Made by a program: the position numbers and the translations under genes. From contig NZ_JAQNDO010000001.1 of NCBI RefSeq assembly GCF_028369105.1, forward strand, positions 9,456,501-9,520,500: a stretch of 64,000 nt of DNA, written 5' to 3'. This DNA is from Polyangium mundeleinium (GTDB lineage: Bacteria > Myxococcota_A > Polyangia > Polyangiales > Polyangiaceae). The notes below the pieces were generated by a model, which made no database searches, had not been told where the DNA came from, and was given only the letters and a program-made list of their open reading frames with translations. Within the stretch, counting starts at the first letter, position 1. Every line of letters starts with the position of its first letter. Below, piece after piece: positions 1-8,061 of this stretch.

Positions 1-1980
1 CCCGTTGCCCGTGGCCGGCGGCGGCGCCTTGTCCCCGCCTGTCGACGTTGACGCCGTCGATGCCGTCGAGCCCGTCGAGCCCGTCGAGCCCGTCGAGCCC
101 GTCGAGCCCGTCTCCGTCGCTGAGCCGCTTGCCGAACCGCTCACCGAACCGCTCGCCACTGCGTCGTTCGACGGCGCCTTGCCCGGCTCGAACAACTCGA
201 TGCGGATCGGCTTCTCGGCGAGACCGTCGTCGAAGCCGAGATCCTTCGTGAAGTCGTCGAGACCCTTCTTCGTCGCGACGAGCTTCCAGCCGGCCGTGGG
301 ATCCAGCTCGATCTTGACGGGCTGGTTCTTCCACTCCTTCTCGGGGATCTTCTTCTCTTCCTTCTTCGCGTTGACGAGCTTGACGGCTGCGCCTTCGGTC
401 GCGAGCTCCAGGACGATCTGCCCGCGCAGCACCTTGAGCTTGATCGGACCGATCTCCTTCAGCTTGCCGGCCTCGATGTCGACCGTCTGCTCCATCCGGT
501 CGTAGCGGTCGCCGGCCTCGAACTTCAGCTTGTGCGAACCGGCCGTGATGTCCTTCAGCTCGACCGGGAGCACGCCCTTCTCCGTACCGTCGACCCACAC
601 CTTCGTGTTGGGCGTCGCGGCGAGGATCTTCAGGCCGGTCACGTTCGTGTTGGCCGTCGCCGACGACGACGACGCGGGCGACGCGCCCGTGGTATCGAGT
701 GTGACCATCACCGGCGTCTCTTTGCCGGCCTCGACCGTGGCGGTCACCTTCTCGTCCTTGCCCAGGTCCGAGACGATCACGCGGACCGTCTTCTCGCCGG
801 GCCCGAGCTCGGCGACCACGCAGGGCGTCGTGTCGCACTTCTTCTGGCCGTCGACGAAGATCTCGGCCTTGCTGACCGAACCGCCCTTCGCCTGGATGTC
901 GATCTTCAGCGAGCCCTTCTTGGGCAGCAGCATGAAGACCCCGAGGCCGATCACTGCGACGAGCGCGACGACGCCGAGGAGGATGCCGATCTTGCTGCCG
1001 CCGGACGAAGACGCGGTCTGCGCGGTGACGATCCCGGGCGGCAGATCGGGGCGCGGGCGGATCGCCGTCGCCTCGGAGCGCGCCGTCATTGGCATCTGCG
1101 AGGGCGGCATCGAGGGCAGCGGCACCACGCCTGCGGAGGCGAGCGTCGTGGACACGCCGGGCGCCTGCGGCGGCGGCATCGCGGCGCCGGGCGGCAAGGT
1201 GCCGAGCGGCTGAACCGACATCGGCGGGGGCAGCGGCGCGGGACGCGCGGAGCCACCGGAGCCGGAGAGCAGGGCTGCAGCCGCGCTGCTCATGGGAGCC
1301 ATGCCCGCCGCGGGGCGCGGGCCGGTCGGAACCTCGGGGGCGCCTTTGCTCGCGTCGAAGACGTGGGTCGACTCTTCTTCGTCGTCCCAGTCCATATTGA
1401 CGGCCTTGCCGCCAGGGCCCACCTTCGCGGGGGCTTCACCGGGCGGCGCGCCGGGGGGCGGAGGCAGCGGCACTGGCGCGGCAGCGGCTCCGGGCGGCGG
1501 CGGCAGCGGCACTGACGTGGCGGCGGCTCCGGGCGGCGGCGGCAGCGGCACTGACGTGGCAGCGGCTCCGGGCGGCGGCGGCAGCGGCACCGACGTGGCG
1601 GCTCCGGGCGGCGGCGGCAACGCGGACGCGTGGTGGGCTCCGGGCGGCGGCGGCAACGCGGACGGGGAGGCTCCGGGCGGCGGCGCGGGGGGCATGGGAA
1701 GCGGCATCGACGGCGCTGCGCCGGGCGGCGGCGGCAGGGGCGTGGCGATCCGCTGCGAGGGTGCCCCTGGCGGAGGGGGCAATGCGCTCGGGGGCGGGGG
1801 CAAGGGTCCACCGCTCCCGGGCGGGGGCGGAAGGGGAACGGGCGCGACCCCGCCGAGCAGCGTGCTCTTGCGGGCGGCGCCGGAAGGGGGCGGCGGCATG
1901 AGTCCTGGCGTGGTGCCGCGAGGAGCCTTCTTCGCCAGCCCCTCGAAGACGTCCAGATCGCTGCCCTTATCATCGGCCAT
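1..1980 (-). CDS. Proline-rich one-TM protein with PEGA-like C-terminal region (3' end outside window)
   Basis: Open from an ATG at 1980 to the left edge (660 codons seen, no stop), so the C-terminus is missing. A GAGGAG ribosome site lies 9 nt upstream of the ATG. Residues about 30-180 are a low-complexity block with many copies of LPPPPGA. Next comes the short acidic motif VNMDWDDEEESTHVFD, which I recall from other Polyangiales proteins. A second Pro/Met-rich linker leads to one membrane helix (GILLGVVALVAVIGLGVFML). Beyond it lie Lys/Thr-rich beta segments such as KVWVDGTEKGVLPVELKDI, typical of PEGA-type surface domains, and then a Ser/Gly/Thr tail with TGS repeats. It probably has a cytoplasmic Pro-rich arm and an exported PEGA-like part. 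The function is unknown, and I see no kinase domain in the visible part. Confidence 0.8.
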   Translation of the reverse strand, partial: MADDKGSDLDVFEGLAKKAPRGTTPGLMPPPPSGAARKSTLLGGVAPVPLPPPPGSGGPLPPPPSALPPPPGAPSQRIATPLPPPPGAAPSMPLPMPPAPPPGASPSALPPPPGAHHASALPPPPGAATSVPLPPPPGAAATSVPLPPPPGAAATSVPLPPPPGAAAAPVPLPPPPGAPPGEAPAKVGPGGKAVNMDWDDEEESTHVFDASKGAPEVPTGPRPAAGMAPMSSAAAALLSGSGGSARPAPLPPPMSVQPLGTLPPGAAMPPPQAPGVSTTLASAGVVPLPSMPPSQMPMTARSEATAIRPRPDLPPGIVTAQTASSSGGSKIGILLGVVALVAVIGLGVFMLLPKKGSLKIDIQAKGGSVSKAEIFVDGQKKCDTTPCVVAELGPGEKTVRVIVSDLGKDEKVTATVEAGKETPVMVTLDTTGASPASSSSATANTNVTGLKILAATPNTKVWVDGTEKGVLPVELKDITAGSHKLKFEAGDRYDRMEQTVDIEAGKLKEIGPIKLKVLRGQIVLELATEGAAVKLVNAKKEEKKIPEKEWKNQPVKIELDPTAGWKLVATKKGLDDFTKDLGFDDGLAEKPIRIELFEPGKAPSNDAVASGSVSGSASGSATETGSTGSTGSTGSTGSTASTASTSTGGDKAPPPATGNG
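62..112 (-). repeat. 9-bp in-frame tandem repeat encoding TGS units
   Basis: Plus-strand GTCGAGCCC is repeated about five times. It is read on the minus strand as Gly-Ser-Thr units in the distal tail of the proline-rich protein, so it is a simple coding minisatellite. Confidence 0.75.
1460..1700 (-). repeat. In-frame tandem repeats encoding LPPPPGA units
   Basis: Near-identical units of about 39-42 bp, built around CTGCCGCCGCCGCCCGGAGC on the minus strand, recur head to tail. Diverged copies continue to about 1860. All are multiples of 3 and keep the frame of the proline-rich protein, so copy-number change would lengthen or shorten the linker without breaking it. Confidence 0.8.
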
Positions 1981-2191
1981 GTTCAGCCACTCCTCGACGA
2001 AATGCGACGACGTTACGCCGCGGACGACAGAAACCCCTTTCGCACATCTCGCGCCACGCGAGTAGAGGGTCGATGGGGCTCCGTGACCGCACCGCGCTCA
2101 GGCGGGAAAACCGAGACGTACTTAGCCTAGCCGCGCTTCGCGTGCTTCGCGAGTTTGTTCACGTAGTTCCGCGGTGTTCGCCCGGGGGGCC

Positions 2192-4864
2192 TTAGTTCGG
2201 CGCCCCCTCGGCGGGGTCCTTCGCCGGCTTCTTGAAGTAGCGGATCCGCTTCTGCTGCAGCGGATACCACGTGCTCATGGGCACGATGGGCGTGTCCTCC
2301 AGGAAACGACGGCCGCCGGGGGCGTCGGCGCGCGTGAGCCGGACCGCCGTCGCGCCCTGGGGCGGGTGCACGGCGGCGCCCGTGAGATCCGTGTCCCCGC
2401 CGAGCGCCAGCGTGAGCGGCTTCGCCAGGAGCAGCCGCGTGCTGCATCCCGCGTTCTTCAGGAGCGTGTCGAGCGCCTTCGCGTCCGCCGCCGAAGCGTC
2501 GGCAGGCGTCACCAGCTCGACGTAGAGCAACATGCCGTCCTTGTCGTTCACGCCGACGGCGGCGGCCGCGACCGCGGCGTTCGGCGAGCCCGTCGCGAGG
2601 CGGATCGCACCTTCGACGGGCGCCTCCGCGTCGATCGCGAACGCGCCGGCCGACGCCCACAAAGACGCCGCGCCCGCGCCTGCGTCGGCCGGCCCCGCGT
2701 CGAGCGTCGCCACCGTCTTCGCCGCGCTCTGCGTCGATGCCTTCGCGGCCGACACCGTGCGTGGATCGATCTTCACCACGCGCGCCTTGCGATCGGGCCG
2801 CGCCGCGTCGATGCGCAGCTCCGTCGTCGCGAGCGCATACGGAAACCCGTGCTGCGGCAAGCCCTTGACGCGCCACTGTCCTTCGCCCTCGACGGGCGGC
2901 TGCGCGACGGGCGCGAGTTCCGTGCCGGGCAGCACGTGGCGCAACGTCATGTAGAAGTAGTCGCGCGCCTCGCGCTTGATGTAGCGCGGGAAGTTCATGA
3001 GGCCCATGCCGCGGATGAAGCGCCTGCCGCGGAACTTCCATCCGTCGATGCCGGAGACCGTGCCTTCCGACTCCCAGTCGTACTGCAAGGGCCTGCCGAG
3101 CGGATCCATCTCGCCTTCGGGCGCGACCTTGTAGAACTCGAGCCCGCTGTGACCCGCGTTCATGTCGAGCGCGATGCCGTACGAGCAGCGCGTCTGGATC
3201 ATCGACTGCGCGAGCCCTTCCGGGCCAAGGTCCGCGCCGTAGAAGTACGCGACGAACTTCTCCTTCGTCAGGCAAATGCCCGTGCGCACGGTGTGCGTCT
3301 TGTCGGCCCAGCCCGGCGGCGTCCCGCCCCACCACGTGCGGCTATACGGGTTGAACTTCTCGTCGAGCACCATGACCGTCATGTTCTGCCGGTACGACAG
3401 CACGTTCGGCGGGATGCTCTGATCCTCGGGCCAGCTCCCGAACGCGGTCGATCCATCCCGCAGCACGGCGACGGTCGCGCCATAGGGCTTCGGCGGCAGA
3501 TACACCACGCCGTCGGCCATCATGCCGAACTCGCCGTGCAGCGCCTGGAAGCCTGCGTTCGAAGCGGCGACGACGCGCTCGAGCACCGCGGGATCGCGCG
3601 GGATGAGGCCGGGCCCGGCCTCGCCCGTCGCGCCCTTCGGCTCGACCGTGCCGGCCATCATGTGCAGCTCCACCTGCCGCGGATCCCAGACGACGATGAA
3701 CACGCGTGTCGTCTTGCGCGAGCGATCGGGGCGGATGTACGTCGTGACGAACGCGGGCGGCAGGCCCTCGATCCTTCGAATGAACGGATCCTTGTCCTGC
3801 GGGTTCCACTGCCCCTCGCCGGGCAGCGCGGGCGTGATCCACGGCTCGAGCGGCGCCGGAGGCCAGCCGATCTCGGGGTCGGTCGGCATCGTGCGCGTGG
3901 GCGCTTCGAGGGTGGTTTGTCCGAGGTCCTCGGCGATCGCCTCGGCCGCGGCCTGCTCGCCGCCCATGTCCTCTTTCTGCCGCATGACGACCTCGAGGCC
4001 CGCGAACGCGACGGCCTTGATCGTCTGCATCGCCTCGTCGCCGATGACGTCACGCACGCGATCGACCGACCACGTGACGACGTTCCCAGGCCGCGCGATC
4101 TCTCCACTCTCGTGCGAAAGCCAAGCAGGGAGCGTCGCCGGTCCGTCGAGCGGCACGCGCGCCTCGCGCTGTCCATCGCGCACGACGAGCTCCGCGGCTT
4201 CGAGCGCGCATCGCACGTCTCGCGCGGGCGCCTCGCCTTCCTTCGCGTCGGCGTCTTGCGCTTCGCCTTCGCCCTCGCCGAGCGTGAACGTGCGCTTGCC
4301 GATGCCGCCGAGCTGCCCCGTCTCCTGCGCGTTCGTCAGCGCGTTCTGGAGCCGCTCGACGCGCGTCCAGCCTTCGGTCGCGAGGGCTTGCCCCGAGAGA
4401 TCGAAGACGTGCACGGTGGGATGGCTGCCGGCGATGAGCGGGCTCGACACGTAGGCCAAGCGCTCGCCGCGCACCGCGGGCCGCGACTCGTCGGCGCCGC
4501 TCGTCTCGGTGAGGTTGAAGGCGCCGCCCACGTCGAGGAGCACGCCTTCAGGGGAGAGCTCGGCGTGCACGAGAAAGAGATCGTTCGGCTCGCCCTGCGC
4601 GGGCGCGGCGCGCACGACGGCGCGGCTCTTCGCGCCGAGCGCGCCCCACACGCCACGCGGCGGATCGATCCACGCCACGTCGTCGGCCGTGGTCACGAGG
4701 CCCTGCGACGCGAGCGCCGAGGCGAGCGCGGTGGACCTGTCCTTCGCGCCCAGGTTCGGCACGCCGCGGGGCACGAGCGTCGCGAGCGCGGCGGCGCCGA
4801 GCACGGTGAGCGCGACGTGGCGGCGTCCTTGTCGAACGAGGGTGGAGAGACGGGAGGTAGCCAT
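2192..4864 (-). CDS. Exported protein with phosphodiester-glycosidase (NAGPA/DUF2233)-like region
   Basis: The protein has 890 aa from the ATG at 4864. The frame stays open to 5179, but this Met directly precedes an N-terminal export segment (RRHVALTVLGAAALATLVP). The middle carries NAGFQALHGEFGMMADGVVY, then RTGICLTKEKFVAYFYGADL and SYGIALDMNAGHSG. That order of an NAGF start, an RTGI strand and a 'LDMNAGHS' segment resembles the NAGPA/DUF2233 phosphodiester glycosidase fold, where the last motif is usually LDGGGS. I infer a secreted or periplasmic hydrolase-like protein, and the changed last motif makes activity uncertain. The C-terminal 250 residues are Ala-rich and unassigned. It is a single gene, separated from the MopE-like gene upstream by a repeat-filled spacer. 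Confidence 0.75.
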   Translation of the reverse strand: MATSRLSTLVRQGRRHVALTVLGAAALATLVPRGVPNLGAKDRSTALASALASQGLVTTADDVAWIDPPRGVWGALGAKSRAVVRAAPAQGEPNDLFLVHAELSPEGVLLDVGGAFNLTETSGADESRPAVRGERLAYVSSPLIAGSHPTVHVFDLSGQALATEGWTRVERLQNALTNAQETGQLGGIGKRTFTLGEGEGEAQDADAKEGEAPARDVRCALEAAELVVRDGQREARVPLDGPATLPAWLSHESGEIARPGNVVTWSVDRVRDVIGDEAMQTIKAVAFAGLEVVMRQKEDMGGEQAAAEAIAEDLGQTTLEAPTRTMPTDPEIGWPPAPLEPWITPALPGEGQWNPQDKDPFIRRIEGLPPAFVTTYIRPDRSRKTTRVFIVVWDPRQVELHMMAGTVEPKGATGEAGPGLIPRDPAVLERVVAASNAGFQALHGEFGMMADGVVYLPPKPYGATVAVLRDGSTAFGSWPEDQSIPPNVLSYRQNMTVMVLDEKFNPYSRTWWGGTPPGWADKTHTVRTGICLTKEKFVAYFYGADLGPEGLAQSMIQTRCSYGIALDMNAGHSGLEFYKVAPEGEMDPLGRPLQYDWESEGTVSGIDGWKFRGRRFIRGMGLMNFPRYIKREARDYFYMTLRHVLPGTELAPVAQPPVEGEGQWRVKGLPQHGFPYALATTELRIDAARPDRKARVVKIDPRTVSAAKASTQSAAKTVATLDAGPADAGAGAASLWASAGAFAIDAEAPVEGAIRLATGSPNAAVAAAAVGVNDKDGMLLYVELVTPADASAADAKALDTLLKNAGCSTRLLLAKPLTLALGGDTDLTGAAVHPPQGATAVRLTRADAPGGRRFLEDTPIVPMSTWYPLQQKRIRYFKKPAKDPAEGAPN

Positions 4865-5376
4865 GCCGCGTGGGGTTTGGAGCGAAGGACGCCGAAGGCG
4901 ATCCGGAGCCCCAAGTGTCGACAGAACGCTCGAAGCCGATGAGGCCTGCCCGGCGCCAGGAAAAGCGCGGAGCGGCGCGGCAATATCATCGGCGCGGCGG
5001 AGGGGCCAACGTTTCGTCGGGGGCCTCGGCACGGGCAAGGGGCCAAAAATCGTCGCATGCGGCCCTCGACGCGTGGAGACCACCTCGGTCCACGTTCTCC
5101 AGCGCCAGTCGACGCGCGGCGACACCCGCGTGTCGTCGTGGACGGGAGGGGTCGACGCGTGGCGAGGCCTCCTGGTCATCGTCGACCGTGGGGGTCGACG
5201 CGCGGCGACACCCGCGGGTCATCGTCGACCGTGGGGGTCGACGCACGGCGACACCCGCGGGTCATCGTCGCCTGGGGGGGTCGACGCGCGGCGACACCCA
5301 CGCGTCATCGTGGACAGGAGGGGTCGACGCGCGTCGACCCCCTCGGTCGAGCACGAGCCCCCGAGGAAAGGTTCCG
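4865..5376. other. Intergenic region dominated by 43-bp repeats
   Basis: This 512-bp gap lies upstream of the phosphodiester-glycosidase-like gene and downstream of the MopE-like lipoprotein gene. About 290 bp of it is the 43-bp tandem array. I see no convincing gene in it. The promoter of the glycosidase-like gene should lie between the array and 4864, but no clear -35/-10 pair stands out. Confidence 0.7.
5065..5365. repeat. 43-bp intergenic tandem repeat, seven units
   Basis: Units begin at 5065 (degenerate), 5108, 5151, 5194, 5237, 5280 and 5323 (diverged second half), an exact 43-bp period with no indels. The core is GTCGACGCGCGGCGACACCC followed by GCGGGTCATCGTCGACCGTG. Each unit opens with the palindrome GTCGAC, and some hold a second GTCGAC near position 31. 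The spacers are not unique and the repeats do not fold as CRISPR units, so this is a minisatellite or a protein-binding array. Confidence 0.9.
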
Positions 5377-8061
5377 TCAGCCCGGATTCGACGTGAAGCA
5401 GCAGCGGAAGCCGGTGTCGAAGAACTGGAAGTTCTGATCGACGGTGTAGAAGGTGAAGTCCGACTGGGCGCCGGCCTCCGCCTGCGTGCTGAAGGCGCCG
5501 CCGAGCAGCGGGTACGTGTTCGTCGCGGACTTCGTGATCTCGCGGAGGTTGCCCGTCATGTCGTAGAGCTTGGCATTGGTTTGTCCGGTCCAATCGACCC
5601 AGCAGTTCTTGAGGTTCGTCTCGTTGCCGGTCACGAGAAGGCCGTTCTGCATGCCGGCATCCGGAGAGAAGTCGTACGAGAAGCCGAGGTTGCAGTACTT
5701 GGTACCCGCCACGAATGCGGTCTTGCACGCGGAGAGCGGCGCATACCCCCAGAGGCAAGCATCCGGCGCGGGCAAACGCGCGGCGGCCTGCCAATCGGCG
5801 GTGGTACAGACGGTGCCGCCGGCGGCGACGCAGACCTGCTCGACCTCACGCGGGGTGACGTTGAACCAGGGGATCTTGTTTTGCACCGAGCAAGCCGTGG
5901 TCTTGTCGATCGTGGCCCCCACGGGCCCGCTGGTCCAGAAGCCATTGCCGGTGCCGGGCACGACGGCGGTGGCATCGGGGCGGCTGGCCTCGAACTGCAT
6001 GATCCACTTGTTTTGCGAGCCGATCTTCGTGACGGCGGGCTTGACGTAATAGGTCGCGTTGTTGCCCTTGTTGTTGTAGGGCTCGTCGGCGATGCCGTCG
6101 CAGTCGTTGTCCAGGCCGTCGCACGTCTCCTCGCAACCGCCGGGCAAGCTGGCGCAGTTCGCCGGGATGGCGCTGCATTTGACGGACATGACGCCGTCAC
6201 AGATGTAGGTGCCTTGCGTGCGGCAGGCGCCGTGTCCGGGTGGCGGCATGCCGTCGTCGGAGTTGCAGGGCTTGTTCCAGTTGGCGACGTTCTCGTTCTG
6301 GATACCGTCGCAATCGTTGTCGAGGTTGTCGCAGACCTCGAAGGTGCCGTTGCAGTAGTTCGGCGCTTGCCCGGTGCAGACACCGGTCGGGAACGTGCAT
6401 TTCCAGGCGCCCATCACGCAAGCGACGGTGACGCCGGTGGTGCACTCGGGCTTCGTTGCGGAGGGGCTGACGCCGCAAACCTGGGCGGGCGAGGGGGCGA
6501 TGACGTTCTCGTCGATCTGGCCGTCGCAATCGTCGTCGAGGCCGTTGCACGTCTCCTGCGCCGAGATGAAGTCGCAGTCGTACTCGCACTTCTGATCGTT
6601 GTTGAGGTCGTAATAACCCGGCTCGCAGCCCTTGAACTGGCAAGCCCCCGAGACACAGGCCCAGGTGGAGTGGACCGCGCCCGTGTAGCAGCTCTTGCCG
6701 CACATGCCGCAGTTGTTGACGTCGGACTGCTTGTCGGGCTGGTTCGTCAGGGCGCCGTCGCAGTTCGCGTCGATGTTGCAGCCGTCCTGCGTGCCCGGCG
6801 CCGGGGTGACGGAGCCCTGACAAACGATGGTGCCGCCGACGCAGGCCTTGGCGCCGGCCACGCAAGCCGTGGTCGCGCCCGCAGGCGGCGCGGGCGGGAC
6901 GTTGCAGGCGCCGACGGAGTCGGCGGGCGGGTTGTTCCCCGCCTTGTCGATCGTGCCGTCGCAGTCGTTGTCCTCGCCATCGCAGGCCTCGGGCTTGGGG
7001 TCGATGTTGCCGGTGCAGACGAGCGCGCCGTCGACACACTGCTGGGTCCCGAAGGCGCAGGGATAGATGTTGCTCGTGCCGCACGGCTTTCCGGCATCGA
7101 TGGGACTCTCGTCGATCACGCCGTCGCAGTCGTCATCGAGGCCGTTGCAGATCTCGGGGACCTGATTCTCGACGAGGACGTCGGGGCCGCCGCAGACGAC
7201 CTTGTTGCCCTGGCACACCGTCTTGCCGATGTGCTCGGGGAGGGCGCAGATACCATCCGGATCGCCGTAACAATCGACGCCTTGCATGGGATCGCCGGCG
7301 TTCGATTCATCGATCTGCCCGTCGCAGTCGTTGTCGAGCGCGTCGCCGCAGGCTTCGACACCACCGTTCGTCACCGTGCAGGCGTACTCGCACCCCGTGT
7401 CGTAGGCACCATCGATATCCCACCACCCGTCCTGGCACGAATCGATAACGCACTTCGTATTCGCCTGCGAGCACGCCTCATTGCCCGTGTGGACGCACTC
7501 CGGCGTGCCGTGGAGCACGGCGCAGCTCGTGCCGCACACGCCGCAATTCGTCAGATCATTGCACAGATCGACGTCCTCGTCGATCACGCCGTCGCAGTCG
7601 TCGTCCTTGTTGTTGCAGGATGCATCGTCCGGCGCAGTCTCGACGCAGTAGTATTCGCAGATCTCGTCGTCATCGAGATCGTGGTAATTGGGCGCGCACG
7701 TACCGGTGCACGTCCCCGGCACCTTGCCTGGGTTCGGGCTCGGCAGACACGTGATGCTCTTGGGATCGTTGTTCAGCAAGAGCTCATAGCAGTTGTTGTC
7801 GCAGGTCCCACAACCCCTCGGGGTCGCGTAGTCGATGCTCGGCCCCTGGTCCACGGTGCCGTCACAGTCGTTGTCGAGGCCGTCGCATGTCTCGACGCCT
7901 CCGTTCGTCGGCTCGCAGAGACCGGCGTCCTCGTCGAGGATCGGCTCGCGGATGTCGGCGTCCTCGTCGAGGATCGGCTCGCGGATGTCGGCGATCTCGT
8001 TGCACCCCGTGGGCGCGAGCAACAGGGCGAGCAGCAGGATTCCTCGGGCCGGCGCTCTCAT
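5377..8061 (-). CDS. MopE-like multi-repeat lipoprotein with C-terminal SUMF1-like domain
   Basis: The protein has 894 aa. The ATG at 8061 overlaps the TGA of the upstream vWA gene (ATGA), so the two are translationally coupled. A lipobox signal peptide (RGILLLALLLAPTGC) gives a lipid-anchored envelope protein. I count nine 'putative metal-binding' motifs, e.g. TCDGLDNDCDGTVDQG and VCDNLDNDCDGIQNEN. These are Asp-rich loops of the MopE/pfam11617 type, expected to bind Ca2+ or similar ions, with many flanking Cys pairs. The last 170 residues (NVTPREVEQVCVAAGG, LYDMTGNLREI, DTGFRCCF) match the SUMF1/formylglycine-enzyme-like lectin fold. That fold is probably structural here, since I cannot identify enzyme cysteines. 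Together with the vWA partner it likely forms a surface complex. Confidence 0.85.
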   Translation of the reverse strand: MRAPARGILLLALLLAPTGCNEIADIREPILDEDADIREPILDEDAGLCEPTNGGVETCDGLDNDCDGTVDQGPSIDYATPRGCGTCDNNCYELLLNNDPKSITCLPSPNPGKVPGTCTGTCAPNYHDLDDDEICEYYCVETAPDDASCNNKDDDCDGVIDEDVDLCNDLTNCGVCGTSCAVLHGTPECVHTGNEACSQANTKCVIDSCQDGWWDIDGAYDTGCEYACTVTNGGVEACGDALDNDCDGQIDESNAGDPMQGVDCYGDPDGICALPEHIGKTVCQGNKVVCGGPDVLVENQVPEICNGLDDDCDGVIDESPIDAGKPCGTSNIYPCAFGTQQCVDGALVCTGNIDPKPEACDGEDNDCDGTIDKAGNNPPADSVGACNVPPAPPAGATTACVAGAKACVGGTIVCQGSVTPAPGTQDGCNIDANCDGALTNQPDKQSDVNNCGMCGKSCYTGAVHSTWACVSGACQFKGCEPGYYDLNNDQKCEYDCDFISAQETCNGLDDDCDGQIDENVIAPSPAQVCGVSPSATKPECTTGVTVACVMGAWKCTFPTGVCTGQAPNYCNGTFEVCDNLDNDCDGIQNENVANWNKPCNSDDGMPPPGHGACRTQGTYICDGVMSVKCSAIPANCASLPGGCEETCDGLDNDCDGIADEPYNNKGNNATYYVKPAVTKIGSQNKWIMQFEASRPDATAVVPGTGNGFWTSGPVGATIDKTTACSVQNKIPWFNVTPREVEQVCVAAGGTVCTTADWQAAARLPAPDACLWGYAPLSACKTAFVAGTKYCNLGFSYDFSPDAGMQNGLLVTGNETNLKNCWVDWTGQTNAKLYDMTGNLREITKSATNTYPLLGGAFSTQAEAGAQSDFTFYTVDQNFQFFDTGFRCCFTSNPG
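7924..7989 (-). repeat. Perfect 33-bp tandem duplication near the N-terminus of the lipoprotein
   Basis: Two identical 33-bp copies (7924-7956 and 7957-7989) encode ADIREPILDED twice, just after the lipobox cysteine. The exact identity, including third codon positions, points to a recent duplication. Confidence 0.9.

Noticed and set aside
2127-3335. Minus-strand frame ending in KLAKHAKRG past the stop at 2192
   Set aside because: It is an Arg/Gly-rich shadow frame of the glycosidase-like gene; no slippery site seen to support frameshifting.
5065-5365. CRISPR array
   Set aside because: The 43-bp units abut with no unique spacers, and no cas genes are near.
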